The notes: a model not told the origin generated them from the sequence alone. Positions 1-9,004 are shown, counted from the first letter of the stretch. The stretch: DNA of 64,000 nucleotides from Oscillospiraceae bacterium (GCA_015067795.1 SVLU01000004.1:1-64000); one strand, 5' to 3'. Program-made: numbers and translations.

Positions 1-2853
1 TTCGCCTCTGGTGATATCTTCGTTTGTATCCCAGTCGTCGGAGCCTGGCCAACCGTTGTTGCCGTTGTAGCAGTTCATGATGCACATTGGCTGTGCAAGC
101 TTTACGCCGATTTCGAAACCCTTCAGGTAAATTTCACGAGCTGCTCTTTCACTGATTACGTTGTTTTCAGCGTTTCTGTTTGTTTCCTGAGAGTTGCCCC
201 AGAAGTGCTTAAGGGTTACGCCAATACCTGGGTGGGACTGTACGCCCATTGTTACGTATGCTGCGCAGATACCTGTTACAAATGGATCTTCGGAGTAGTA
301 TTCAAAGTTTCTGCCGCAGAGTGGGTTTCTGTGGATGTTAAGACCTGGTGCAAGCCATGTTGTTACGCCGTATTCCTTCATTTCGGAACCGATTGCAACA
401 CCTTCGCTGTAAATGAGATCTGTATCCCAGCTCATTGCATAGCAGGAGCCTGCTGGGAATGCTGTGCAGTACTGATACAGTCTTGTATCTGGTGTCTTCT
501 GTTCGTAAATTGTTGTGTATTCTTCGCCGTCATTGGATACCTGGATTTCGAAGTTCTTTGCGTATGCTGCTTCGAAGTATAAGGACATGCTGGAGAGATC
601 GTATACTTCTTCAAGGTCGATTACAACCCAGGATGTAACTGTATCGCCATTGTTCCAGTCAGAACCCCAACGAGTGGAATTGTTACCGTCGTTGATCTTG
701 TTTGCGGAAAGAAGTTCGCCGCTGTTAACAGCTTCTGTCTTTGCGCTTGCTGGCTTACCAACGGAAACAACTTCGTCACCGCTCTTAATTGTCCATTCAT
801 ATACGGAGAAGCCATAGGATGTTGCTGGATTGGAGAGAACGAGCTTTACATAACGGCCGCTGCCTTCTACATCGAAGTTATAGGATGTCTGTGCGCTGGA
901 GCCGCCAAGCTGATAGCTCTGGGAAATACGGATACCTGCAGGGCCGTCTGCGTTAACCATTGCAGGAATGTGTCTTGTGAGGTAGTAAGCCTGTGTGGTC
1001 TGACCTGCTGCGCCATTTACTGCGGATGCAGATGCACCGATAACGCCGCCGCCCATTTCAATGTCTTCTGGTTCTTCCATTGTGCCAGCACCGCCAACTG
1101 CGATTCTTGCACATTCATCAGCGGAGAGACATGCGAGGAACTGATCCATTGTGATCTTGCCTTCAAATACGTCTGTCAGCTTTGCGTTAGCTGCTGTAAT
1201 GCCTTCTGGAAGTGCTGGAACGATTTCAACAACTTCTGCGTATGTTGTTTCCATGTAACCCTGTCTGCCGTTTACTCTGTTATCAAGGTTACCTGCGATT
1301 GCCTTTGTTCTGAGGGTGATGCTGTCACGTGCTTCATATTCTGCTGCATCTTCTGCGAAGAGATATGTTGTGATTGTTTCAGCGTCATTTTCAGATGCAT
1401 TGTTTGCGTATGGGAGTTCGTCTGCTGCAATAACAAACTTAGGTGCTGCTGCGATTTCTGCTGCTTCGCCTTCGTATGTGATTGGTGTTGCGCCTGCCTT
1501 GGAGATTTCTTCAAGAACTGCGTTTTCTTCAAGATGGAGCTGGTTGGAGAGCTGTTCTGTGATTACATAGCCCAGTTCAGAATCCAGTGTTGCTGTTGCT
1601 GCTACTACTGTGTTTCTGGAGCTGTTACCTACTCTGATGATATACTGGCCATCTTCTACGATGTATGCTGCCAGTTCTTCGTCATAGGAGCTCATGTCTT
1701 CTGTTGCGAATGTAAGTGTAAGTGTCTGCTTTTCGCCTGGCTTCAGTTCGTCAGTCTTTGCAAATGCTGCCAGTTCCTGATATGGCTTTTCAAGTCTGCC
1801 GTCTGGAGCGGAGAAGTATACCTGTACTACTTCCTTACCGGAGTATACAGCGCCTACGTTCATTACATCTACTACAACTGTAACTGCTTCAGCGTCGATA
1901 TCAACATCAGCTACTTCGATGTCGAAATCGGTGTAGGACATACCGAAACCGAATTCATATGCTACTGGGATGCCCCATGTATCAAAGTAACGATAGCCGT
2001 TGAAGATGCCTTCTGGATAGTATTCTGTTGCTGTGTTGCCGTCATTGTTAGCAAAACCTGGGGTGGAAACATAACCATATTCGCCATCGAGGTCCAGTGC
2101 CCATGTGTCAGTGAGCTTACCGGATGGTGTAACGTCACCTGTAAGTACGTCTACAAGAGCTTCGGAACCACGGAAACCACCGTTGGACATGAAGAATACT
2201 GCGTCAACGCCTTCTGTTTCACGAACAGCGTCTGTATCCATCATGCAGGTGTTGTAAACAACAACAAATCTATCGAAAGCTGCTGCCAGCTTTGCGATGT
2301 TTGCCTGTTCGTTATCTGTCAGTCTGAAGGACTTTGTACCGTCTGTTTCTGTACGGTCAGAGAATTCACCAGCCTGACGGGAGATTACGTATACAGCCAG
2401 ATCTGTGTTTGCTACGCCTTCTGCTACGTATTCGTCAGCAAGAGCGCTTTCAGCTCTCAGAGTTGTGTTCTGAGCATTGCAGAAGGATGGGTTTGCGATT
2501 TCCCAACCATCAGCTACGAATGCATCGTATACGTTGTCATTGTATCTGTTGTTAACTGCACCGGAGCCTGTGCCGCCCTTGATGGTAGCCTTAACGCCGT
2601 TACCATAGAGAGCTACAGAGCCTCTCTGTTCGAGTGGGAGTACGCCATTGTTCTCCAGGAGAACATAGGACTGGGTTGCGATAAAGTGGGAGAGGTCGCC
2701 GTTTGCAATTTCATTGTCGGTATAGTATACACCGTCAACTCTATTGCCCATTGCTTCGATTTCTGCTGCTGTGTATGCTGCAAATGCAGTAGAGCACAGA
2801 GAGAACACCATAACAATGGAGAGGACTAATGCGAGGATTTTACGTGTCTTCAT
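1..2853 (-). CDS. Secreted GH3 beta-glucosidase-like enzyme, domain-swapped, with inserted F5/8 type C module (partial)
   Basis: Reading the minus strand from the ATG at 2853 gives 951 codons without a stop, running off the window. An RBS (AAAGGAG) precedes the start. Residues 1-25 form a signal peptide ending AFA-A. Domain order is reversed relative to most GH3 enzymes: the alpha/beta sandwich comes first (GDVTPSGKL), then FGFGMSYTDF near 300-310 and a fibronectin-III-like domain, then the TIM barrel (NADGPAGIR near 634, GLNIHRNPLCGRNFEYYSED near 836-855, KHFWGN near 882). This swapped order is known for Ruminococcus and Butyrivibrio beta-glucosidases. Between DGPAGIR and CTAFPAGS, about 140 residues resemble an F5/8 type C (CBM32-like) module (NKINDGNNSTRWGS, WVVIDLEEVYDLSSM). 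The usual nucleophile Asp (SDW motif) would lie at or beyond the edge. Function, hydrolysis of beta-linked glucosides outside the cell, is inferred from family. Confidence 0.88.
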   Translation of the reverse strand, partial: MKTRKILALVLSIVMVFSLCSTAFAAYTAAEIEAMGNRVDGVYYTDNEIANGDLSHFIATQSYVLLENNGVLPLEQRGSVALYGNGVKATIKGGTGSGAVNNRYNDNVYDAFVADGWEIANPSFCNAQNTTLRAESALADEYVAEGVANTDLAVYVISRQAGEFSDRTETDGTKSFRLTDNEQANIAKLAAAFDRFVVVYNTCMMDTDAVRETEGVDAVFFMSNGGFRGSEALVDVLTGDVTPSGKLTDTWALDLDGEYGYVSTPGFANNDGNTATEYYPEGIFNGYRYFDTWGIPVAYEFGFGMSYTDFDIEVADVDIDAEAVTVVVDVMNVGAVYSGKEVVQVYFSAPDGRLEKPYQELAAFAKTDELKPGEKQTLTLTFATEDMSSYDEELAAYIVEDGQYIIRVGNSSRNTVVAATATLDSELGYVITEQLSNQLHLEENAVLEEISKAGATPITYEGEAAEIAAAPKFVIAADELPYANNASENDAETITTYLFAEDAAEYEARDSITLRTKAIAGNLDNRVNGRQGYMETTYAEVVEIVPALPEGITAANAKLTDVFEGKITMDQFLACLSADECARIAVGGAGTMEEPEDIEMGGGVIGASASAVNGAAGQTTQAYYLTRHIPAMVNADGPAGIRISQSYQLGGSSAQTSYNFDVEGSGRYVKLVLSNPATSYGFSVYEWTIKSGDEVVSVGKPASAKTEAVNSGELLSANKINDGNNSTRWGSDWNNGDTVTSWVVIDLEEVYDLSSMSLYFEAAYAKNFEIQVSNDGEEYTTIYEQKTPDTRLYQYCTAFPAGSCYAMSWDTDLIYSEGVAIGSEMKEYGVTTWLAPGLNIHRNPLCGRNFEYYSEDPFVTGICAAYVTMGVQSHPGIGVTLKHFWGNSQETNRNAENNVISERAAREIYLKGFEIGVKLAQPMCIMNCYNGNNGWPGSDDWDTNEDITRGE

Positions 2854-2947
2854 GATTATTACTCCTTTCATATTTTACCCTGAATTTTTTATTGGAGCAC
2901 ACCGCTTGCTCCTAAGCGGTTCTGCCCCAACTTAAAGGTACACAAAA

Positions 2948-2976
2948 ATATTATCACTATTGGCACCATTTCTCAA
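2948..2976 (-). promoter_or_regulatory. Candidate promoter of the GH3 gene
   Basis: On the minus strand TTGAGA and TAATAT are separated by 17 bases, about 95 bases before the GH3 start. The -35 match is moderate. Confidence 0.4.
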
Positions 2977-3070
2977 GTGAATTTTTATTTTTTGTATAGT
3001 TGCACAAATACTTTGTGCAATCTGCCGAATACCTTTTCGATTTGTTCTGTTTTTCATTACCCACAGCAGC

Positions 3071-3101
3071 AAAAATCGGATGCACATTCCGTGCATCCGA
3101 T
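3071..3101 (-). terminator. Intrinsic terminator of the LRR-dockerin gene
   Basis: A perfect 11-base inverted repeat (ATCGGATGCAC / GTGCATCCGAT) with a 5-base loop is followed on the minus strand by TTTTT, 20 bases after the stop at 3122. Confidence 0.85.
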
Positions 3102-3121
3102 CAACTTATCAACTATTTTTC

Positions 3122-5290
3122 TTATCCGGCTACCAAAATTCTTGCAAGAGTGACTATATCCGCATTTGTAACTCTTCCGCTGCCATCAACATCCGCCGCA
3201 GCTTCGTCCAAGGATGTAATGCCGACTACAAATCTTGCCACCATAACAAGGTCGCTGTTAGTGAGCTGTCCGTCACCGCTGACATCACCGGGAAGGAAGC
3301 CTGCTTCACCGCCGTCATCTGTGTCATACCCCATCCATGTGGGATATGTCCAGCCCGAAAGACCCTTTGCATGGGTTATGCCGAAGCCGTTTCCGCAGGA
3401 ATAGAACGCCATCTCTCCCAGATCCCTGGGTGCTGCCGATTTGAAAACGGCATCCGTTAAAGCCGTACACCATGCGAAGGCATACATATCTATATAAGGC
3501 GCACCTTCAAAGGTCACCTTTTCAATACCTGATGACCAGGCAAAGGCATAAGCGCCAAGGGTTTTCAGTCCCCTTGGAAGTGTGACCTCCCTGATATTAT
3601 AGCAATCCGAAAAAGCGAAAACGCCAATCTCCTTAAGACCGCTTCCTGTATTTAATGTGCTCAGCCTGTCGCAATAGCTGAAGGCATAGTCACCAATGAC
3701 CTCAACGCTGTCCGGAATTGTAACGCTCCGGAGATTTGCATATTCAAATGCATAGTCGCATATTTCAGTCACACCGTTTGGAACTGTATAGCTTGTGCCG
3801 CTCTTTGCAACAGGATAGGCTATAAGCGTCGTCATGTCCTCGGTGAAAAGCACGCTGTTTTGCGAGGTATAGTGGGTGTTTCTATGTGGAACTGTAATCG
3901 AATTGAGATTATAGCAATAGGCAAATGCTGTATCACCGATGCTCTCCACATTTTCAGTAAGCTCAATGCTTGTAATGTTTCCGCAGTAATTGAACGCACC
4001 TTCACCGATAGTTTTAAGGGAGCCTGGGAACTCAATATGCTCAACCGCACTTCCGCAGAAGCTGTAATCAGCAATTTCCTCTACACCGCTTGGTATGGAA
4101 TATGTACCTGTCCTGCCGGCAGGAAACGCAACAAGAACCTCTGTGTCGCTGTCATAGATGACTCCGTTTCTCGTTCTGAAATGGCTGTTGCTGCTTGATA
4201 CGGAGAAATCCGTAATTGCAGACATATCGGCAAAAGCACCGGCTCCAATGTAGGATACATTCTTTGTTACCGTCAGTTCAGTTACGCTGAAATCGGAAAG
4301 GAACGCAAAATCACCTATACTCTCAAGTGAATTCGGGAACTCAATACTCTCCAAATACCAGCAGTTTGCAAAGGCTTCATCACCTATCACTCTGAGACCG
4401 TTTGGAAGTGCAACGGATGTGATGGTAAAGCTTCCTGCAAAAGCCGCATCGGCTATCTCCGAAACACCACTCGACAGGGAAACACTTGCCTCCTTGTCGA
4501 TGGGATATGCAATAAGTGTCTTTCCGTCCTCTGTGTAGAGAGCATCACCTATGGATGTGTAGCTGCTGTTTCTGCTTGCAACGGAATAGGATTTCATATC
4601 AGTACAGTACGCAAAGGCCTGTTCGCCGATAGAGTTTACTCCTCTGCCAATTTCAACGCTTTCAATGAATTCGCAATTATAAAACGCCATATCACCGATG
4701 GTACGGACACTGTCGGGGATTTCAACCTCAGTAATACCGTAGCACATATAAAATGCCATATCACCTATTTCCCTGAGTGCGTCACCGAAGATAAGCCTGC
4801 CATAAAGGCTTGTGCCCATGAAGGCATAGTCCCCGATAGTCTCAACGGAAAGAGGAATTTCAGTTTCACTGAGTACGCCGCAGTCGGCAAAGGCACCTAT
4901 ACCTATATATATAAGGTTATCACCAAGAACAGCGGAGTCGATGGCAGGACAGCAGTAAAAAGCGTAATCGCCAATAGACTCCACCTGACCGCAATCTGCA
5001 GTTACCAGCTTTTCAAGACCTGCAAAGGCAAAGCTGCCGATGGAAGTAACGCCCTCTTTAATCACGATGCTGCTGATTGAAAACCTCTGCTCATACCAGG
5101 GAGCTTCGTTTTCAGGGGTGTAGTCATACATCTCACCGCTGCCGCTGATGGTCAGAGCTCCGTTTGCAATATCCCATCGGAGATCATCACCGCAGCTTCC
5201 GCCGGAAGCAAAGGAAAGAGCTGTTGTAAAAGAAAACAGCATCACCACCGCAAGGCAGTATGCCGTAATTCTTCTGAATGCTTTTTTCAT
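3122..5290 (-). CDS. Secreted BspA-type leucine-rich-repeat protein with C-terminal type I dockerin
   Basis: The protein has 722 residues from the ATG at 5290, chosen because AAGGA lies 10 bases upstream; a GTG at 5299 has no room for an RBS. An N-terminal signal peptide (ITAYCLAVVMLFSFTTALSFA) is followed by about 20 repeats of the BspA/Treponema LRR type, for example IPDSVRTIGDMAFYNC and LPNGLRVIGDEAFANC, interrupted every few repeats by strands such as TEDGKTLIAYP. The last 55 residues form a dockerin with two F-hand motifs (DVSGDGQLTNSD and DVDGSGRVTNAD). No catalytic domain is visible. It is likely a surface or cellulosome-docked binding protein, but its ligand is unknown. It has its own promoter and terminator, so it is monocistronic. 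Confidence 0.9.
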   Translation of the reverse strand: MKKAFRRITAYCLAVVMLFSFTTALSFASGGSCGDDLRWDIANGALTISGSGEMYDYTPENEAPWYEQRFSISSIVIKEGVTSIGSFAFAGLEKLVTADCGQVESIGDYAFYCCPAIDSAVLGDNLIYIGIGAFADCGVLSETEIPLSVETIGDYAFMGTSLYGRLIFGDALREIGDMAFYMCYGITEVEIPDSVRTIGDMAFYNCEFIESVEIGRGVNSIGEQAFAYCTDMKSYSVASRNSSYTSIGDALYTEDGKTLIAYPIDKEASVSLSSGVSEIADAAFAGSFTITSVALPNGLRVIGDEAFANCWYLESIEFPNSLESIGDFAFLSDFSVTELTVTKNVSYIGAGAFADMSAITDFSVSSSNSHFRTRNGVIYDSDTEVLVAFPAGRTGTYSIPSGVEEIADYSFCGSAVEHIEFPGSLKTIGEGAFNYCGNITSIELTENVESIGDTAFAYCYNLNSITVPHRNTHYTSQNSVLFTEDMTTLIAYPVAKSGTSYTVPNGVTEICDYAFEYANLRSVTIPDSVEVIGDYAFSYCDRLSTLNTGSGLKEIGVFAFSDCYNIREVTLPRGLKTLGAYAFAWSSGIEKVTFEGAPYIDMYAFAWCTALTDAVFKSAAPRDLGEMAFYSCGNGFGITHAKGLSGWTYPTWMGYDTDDGGEAGFLPGDVSGDGQLTNSDLVMVARFVVGITSLDEAAADVDGSGRVTNADIVTLARILVAG

Positions 5291-5372
5291 CGTCTGCACA
5301 TCCTTAAATATAATCTGTCAGGTATCACTTATGCCCGCAAAAGTGACATTATTTCCCATTTTTGACACTTTT

Positions 5373-5401
5373 ATTCTATTACAATTCGGTTACAAAGTCA
5401 A
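5373..5401 (-). promoter_or_regulatory. Sigma-A-type promoter of the LRR-dockerin gene
   Basis: TTGACT, a 17-base spacer and TAGAAT on the minus strand, about 85 bases before the start. Confidence 0.6.
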
Positions 5402-5471
5402 TGCAGGGATTTCTTAATCTCAATACGGTATCCCATACAGCATAACACAAAGTGAATAGATTTCTCTTTTC

Positions 5472-5690
5472 CCCCCTCTCAGTTGCCTTTCGGCGACAGC
5501 TCTCCACAAGGAGAGCGAGCCAAGAGGGGGCCGTCTGCGGACACCCGAGGACGGGTGTCCCTACGGAGAGGCCGGAAGTGCGGGCAAATTGAGTGGCAAA
5601 AGACTAAAACGACCACCGCAGAAAGCGTCCAAGCGATGTCGGGGCACAGACAATTAAAATCTGTTTCCGCAGGAAAAGAGAATAAGAGTT
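5472..5690. repeat. Interspersed palindromic repeats: one family E unit, then one family A unit
   Basis: Bases 5472-5530 hold a truncated family E palindrome (CCCCTCTC ... GAGAGCGAGCCAAGAGGGG, with an inner TTGCC/GGCGA stem). Bases 5532-5690 are family A, whose hallmark is the palindrome GGACACCCGAGGACGGGTGTCC followed by about 120 conserved bases ending near AATTAAAATCTGTTTCCGC. Close family A copies occur at 6600, 18368 and 22240, and an inverted remnant at 42837-42908. Confidence 0.85.
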
Positions 5691-5718
5691 TTAGATTGTT
5701 GGTTCTAAAAACTACTCC

Positions 5719-5919
5719 TCAATCCTCAATATACTCTGCGATATCTTCAAGTCTGCAATTTAATACAGCACATAATCTGTTCAGTGTCTTAGTTTCAATA
5801 TTATCATTTGCTTTCAAACGGCGGATAGTTTTGCTGTCTATTCCACATTTCTCTCTAAGCAGATATGTGGAAACACCACGTTTCTCCATTGTTTTCCAAA
5901 GCCTGTCAAAGATTATCAT
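5719..5919 (-). CDS. Small Cro/C1-type helix-turn-helix regulator
   Basis: The protein has 66 residues from the ATG at 5919, preceded by GGTGGAG. An in-frame TTG at 5943 is less likely. The sequence (VSTYLLREKCGIDSKTIRRL, then IETKTLNRLCAVLNCRLED) fits the compact YozG/Xre-like HTH family, in which the second and third helices contact DNA. It faces the 82-residue gene at 6010 across a region with a consensus promoter and a palindrome, so it may repress itself or its neighbour. A close paralogue with a frameshift lies at 14251-14411. Targets are unknown. Confidence 0.8.
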   Translation of the reverse strand: MIIFDRLWKTMEKRGVSTYLLREKCGIDSKTIRRLKANDNIETKTLNRLCAVLNCRLEDIAEYIED

Positions 5920-5936
5920 ACTCTCCACCCCCCATA

Positions 5937-5993
5937 TTGACAATGGTTATTATGGGGGTTATAATCTTGAATATTAAGGGGATATAATCCCCA
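5937..5993 (+). promoter_or_regulatory. Consensus promoter and palindromic operator between the HTH gene and the gene at 6010
   Basis: TTGACA at 5937 and TATAAT at 5960 are 17 bases apart, reading rightward. A 15-base palindrome (GGGGATATAATCCCC, 5979-5993) lies just downstream, and a related half-site (GGGGGTTATAATC) overlaps the -10. The spacing suits repression of the rightward transcript by the divergently encoded HTH protein; this is inference. Confidence 0.6.
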
Positions 5994-6009
5994 TATATGA
6001 GGGATCATT

Positions 6010-6258
6010 ATGAAATTATTTCAGGAAATACTTGTTAATGCTTTAAAAAATCAGGAGGTTCATGTTATATTCCCAAGCTTAATGCCTGATATTAATAAAA
6101 CCATTGAAACAGAATGTTATACGGCTCTCAAAAGAATCAAGGAAATTGTTGAAGATGATACACTCGATGACAGAGCGTGTTTTGCCAAAATTGAGGAAAT
6201 AGTCTCTACATTAGAGGGAATTGGCAGTGATGGTGGAAACAGGCATGATTTTGGATAG
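6010..6258 (+). CDS. Conserved hypothetical protein, 82 residues
   Basis: The start is supported by GAGGG six bases upstream of the ATG. The protein is soluble, acidic and mostly helical, and ends in SDGGNRHDFG, a tail I recall from similar short hypothetical proteins in Clostridia. It has no recognised domain. It is transcribed divergently from the HTH regulator at 5719 from a consensus promoter that overlaps a candidate operator. A role linked to the regulator is possible, but nothing in the sequence fixes a function. Confidence 0.65.
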   Translation: MKLFQEILVNALKNQEVHVIFPSLMPDINKTIETECYTALKRIKEIVEDDTLDDRACFAKIEEIVSTLEGIGSDGGNRHDFG

Positions 6259-6334
6259 AACTTTTTGCTCAATGCAAAGCATTTACCAGCAAAAAACGGC
6301 GTCATCCGATTGGGATGAAGCCGCTGAATTTATA

Positions 6335-6600
6335 TGCTGTGTCATTGCGAGGCCCTGTAAGAGCCGTAGCAGCGTCGTCACAAGCTCCATTAAGCTTCGC
6401 TTACCTGCACGCAGGAAAGCTCACCCATTCCGCTGCTCCTCCTTTTCCATTTGAATCCGTTTCACTGGGCCTCAAATGGAGTTTATGTGGAAAGATTCCC
6501 ACGTCGCTCCGCTCCTCGGAATGACATGGAGGAGGGAATTGCTCCTCGGAATAACAAGAGGAACTGCTCCACTCGGAATGACATGGAGGAGAATATCGAC
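6335..6600. repeat. Interspersed family D repeat with short tandem units
   Basis: The element starts TGTCATTGCGAGGCCC and contains CCACGTCGCTCCGCTCCTCGGAATGACATGG, followed by partial tandem units of about 28 bases, each carrying GCTCC(T)CGGAATGACATGGAGGA. Related copies lie at 6940-7043 and 22012-22210, and inverted at 29450-29515. No gene is visible here; short ORFs follow the repeat. Confidence 0.8.
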
Positions 6601-6915
6601 AGTCTGCGGACACCCGAGGACGGGTGTCCCTACGGAGAGGCCGGAAGTGCGGGCAAATTGAGTGGCTAAAGACTAAAACAACCACCGCAGAAAGCGTCCA
6701 AGCGATGTCGGGGCACAGACAATTAAAATCTGTTTCCGCAGGAAAAAGAGAAGCTGTGAGTATGATTGTAGCGAAGGGGATTTTTAAGGGGAACCACACC
6801 CAAAGTGCGGTTCCCCTTAAACGGTCTTTGGTTCCTTTCCACCGATGGAAAGGAACCGCCCGCCGCGTAGGCGATAAAATATAGAAGTCAGTAATAAAGT
6901 AAAAATGTTCAAAAA
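6600..6915. repeat. Composite repeat, families A and B
   Basis: Family A (6600-6752) runs directly into family B (6756-6915). Family B has two hairpins: GGGGAACCAC ... GTGCGGTTCCCC and GGTTCCTTTCCA ... TGGAAAGGAACC, then CGCCCGCCGCGTAGGCGATA. The same order occurs at 18368-18680 and 22240-22510. In those copies the second hairpin has different but still complementary arms. Confidence 0.85.
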
Positions 6916-6939
6916 TGCATATTTTCTTGAACTATTTTG

Positions 6940-7043
6940 GAAAAGATTCCCACGTCGCTCCGCTCCTCGGAATGACAGGGGGAGGAAATTGCTCCTTGGA
7001 ATGACATGGAGGAGGGAATTGCTCCTCGGAATGACATGGTATT
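6940..7043. repeat. Second family D repeat next to fhs
   Basis: The stretch holds ATTCCCACGTCGCTCCGCTC and two further GGAATGACA units, ending within about 10 bases of the fhs stop codon. No separate terminator for fhs is visible, so this element may mark its 3' end. Confidence 0.75.
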
Positions 7044-7048
7044 TCTTT

Positions 7049-8716
7049 TTAGAACAGACCGCTGATAACGCCGTTTTCGTCAACGTCGATGCGTTCTGCG
7101 GCAGGACGCTTTGGCAGACCGGGCATTGTCATGATGTCACCGGTGAGAGCAACTAAGAAGCGAGCACCTGCGGAAACCTTGATGTTGCGAACTGTAACTG
7201 TGAAGTTTTCAGGAGCGCCAAGGAGAGTTGGGTCGTCGGAGAAGCTGTACTGAGTCTTTGCACAGCAGATTGGGAGCTTGTCATAGCCCAGAGCTGTAAG
7301 ACGGTCGATTTCCTTCTTGCAGGCTGGTGTGATGTTAACACCGTCGCCGCCGTATACGTTCTTAACCAGATCTTCAAGCTTCTTTTCGATTGTATCTTCA
7401 AGATTGTAGCTGAAGGAGAAATCGTTTGGTTCTTCGCAGAGGCGAACAACTTCTTCAGCAAGAGCCATGCCGCCTTCGCCGCCCTTTGCCCATACGTCAG
7501 AAAGAACTACGTTTACGCCGAGAGCCTTGCACTTTTCAATGAGAAGCTCAACTTCTGCATCTGTGTCGGATGGGAAACGGTTGACAGCAACAACGCTTGG
7601 AAGCTTGTATACATTCTTAACATTGGAGATGTGACGGAGAAGGTTTGGAATACCCTTTTCAAGAGCAACGAGGTTTTCTTCGTTGAGATCTGTCTTTGCA
7701 ACGCCGCCGTGCATCTTAAGGGCGCGGATAGTTGCAACGATAACTACTGCGGAAGGAGTGAGACCTGCTGTACGGCACTTGATGTCGAAGAACTTTTCAG
7801 CACCCAGGTCAGCACCGAAGCCGGCTTCTGTAACTGCATAGTCACCCATACGCATAGCCATCTTGGTAGCGATTACGGAGTTGCATCCGTGAGCGATATT
7901 GGCGAAAGGACCGCCGTGTACGAAAGCAGGTGTGCCTTCAAGAGTCTGAACTAAGTTTGGCTTGAGAGCGTCCTTAAGGAGAGCTGTCATAGCACCCTGA
8001 GCATTGAGCTGACCTGCGGTTACAGGCTTTTCGTCGTAGGTGTAGCCAACGATGATGCTTGCAAGACGTTCCTTAAGGTCTGTGATGGAAGAGGACAGAC
8101 AAAGAACAGCCATGATTTCGGATGCAACTGTGATGTCGTAGCCGTCTTCTCTTGGAACACCGTTTACTCTGCCGCCGAGACCATCTGCAACAAAGCGGAG
8201 CTGACGGTCGTTCATATCAACACAGCGCTTCCATGTGATACGGCGTGGGTCGATGTTCAGGCTGTTGCCCTGATAGATGTGGTTATCCAGCATAGCAGCA
8301 AGGAGATTGTTTGCAGCACCGATAGCATGGAAGTCGCCTGTGAAGTGCAGGTTGATGTCTTCCATTGGAACTACCTGAGCCCAGCCGCCGCCGGCTGCAC
8401 CGCCCTTAACGCCGAAAACAGGGCCAAGGGAAGGTTCACGGAGAGCGATAACTGCATTCTTACCGATGCGGCGCATACCGTCAGCAAGACCTACTGTTGT
8501 TGTGGTCTTACCTTCGCCTGCCGGTGTAGGAGTGATAGCGGTAACGAGAACAAGCTTGCCCTCAGGACGGGAAGCGTCCTTCAGGAGGGAGAGGTCGATC
8601 TTTGCCTTGTACTTGCCGTAGTATTCGAGATAGTCTTCAGATACGCCTGCGATAGCAGCGATCTCAGAAATAGGCTTCATTTTCACGGACTGAGCGATTT
8701 CGATATCAGTTTTCAT
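7049..8716 (-). CDS. fhs: Formate-tetrahydrofolate ligase
   Basis: The protein has 555 residues, the usual length, from the ATG at 8716, which follows GGAGG by six bases. It joins formate to tetrahydrofolate using ATP to give 10-formyl-THF in the cytoplasm, supplying purine and formyl-Met synthesis or, in acetogens, the Wood-Ljungdahl methyl branch. Visible signatures are the P-loop [17 protein letters not shown] and the FTHFS motifs [19 protein letters not shown] and [12 protein letters not shown]. It is monocistronic, with a long AT-rich leader containing a perfect palindrome at 8759-8788. No other Wood-Ljungdahl gene is in the window, so acetogenesis cannot be claimed. Confidence 0.97.
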   Translation of the reverse strand: MKTDIEIAQSVKMKPISEIAAIAGVSEDYLEYYGKYKAKIDLSLLKDASRPEGKLVLVTAITPTPAGEGKTTTTVGLADGMRRIGKNAVIALREPSLGPVFGVKGGAAGGGWAQVVPMEDINLHFTGDFHAIGAANNLLAAMLDNHIYQGNSLNIDPRRITWKRCVDMNDRQLRFVADGLGGRVNGVPREDGYDITVASEIMAVLCLSSSITDLKERLASIIVGYTYDEKPVTAGQLNAQGAMTALLKDALKPNLVQTLEGTPAFVHGGPFANIAHGCNSVIATKMAMRMGDYAVTEAGFGADLGAEKFFDIKCRTAGLTPSAVVIVATIRALKMHGGVAKTDLNEENLVALEKGIPNLLRHISNVKNVYKLPSVVAVNRFPSDTDAEVELLIEKCKALGVNVVLSDVWAKGGEGGMALAEEVVRLCEEPNDFSFSYNLEDTIEKKLEDLVKNVYGGDGVNITPACKKEIDRLTALGYDKLPICCAKTQYSFSDDPTLLGAPENFTVTVRNIKVSAGARFLVALTGDIMTMPGLPKRPAAERIDVDENGVISGLF

Positions 8717-8758
8717 AATTATCCTCCAATATGAATTGTAGATGTTTCGCTGTTTTAT

Positions 8759-8788
8759 TGTCCATTTTTTGAAACAAAAAAATGGACA
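8759..8788. promoter_or_regulatory. Perfect palindrome upstream of fhs
   Basis: TGTCCATTTTTT and its complement AAAAAATGGACA flank a 5- to 6-base loop, 43 bases upstream of the fhs start. It could be an operator or a leader hairpin. A shorter partial repeat, ATCCAAAATGGAT, follows at about 8792. Confidence 0.45.
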
Positions 8789-9004
8789 ACTATCCAAAAT
8801 GGATCAGCTGCCCAGACGGTCGGCCTTTTATATTCCTTTGTTCCCCTGTGGTTGTCCACAAAATCCGTCAGTCACAAAGGCTTTGTTTATACTTGCAATA
8901 TATCATAGGGGAAGTTCAAAGTCAAGTTGGCTTACATTCCAAAAAGAAAAGGAAAATGGTGTGTTTTTTCGACAAAATGTACTGTATATGATGATTGCCC
9001 CGTA

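Noticed and set aside
970..2829. 619-residue cysteine-rich plus-strand ORF
   Set aside because: It is exactly antisense to the GH3 gene, has no RBS or recognisable domain, and its cysteine richness follows from the codon use of the opposite strand.
6401..6799. 132-residue minus-strand ORF with a look-alike at 18294-18653
   Set aside because: Both are translations of interspersed repeat families A, B and D. Their similarity comes from the repeat, there is no RBS, and the frame differs between other copies.
7049..8716. Acetogenesis (Wood-Ljungdahl) locus
   Set aside because: Only fhs is present; it is widespread in non-acetogens for purine and formyl-Met synthesis.
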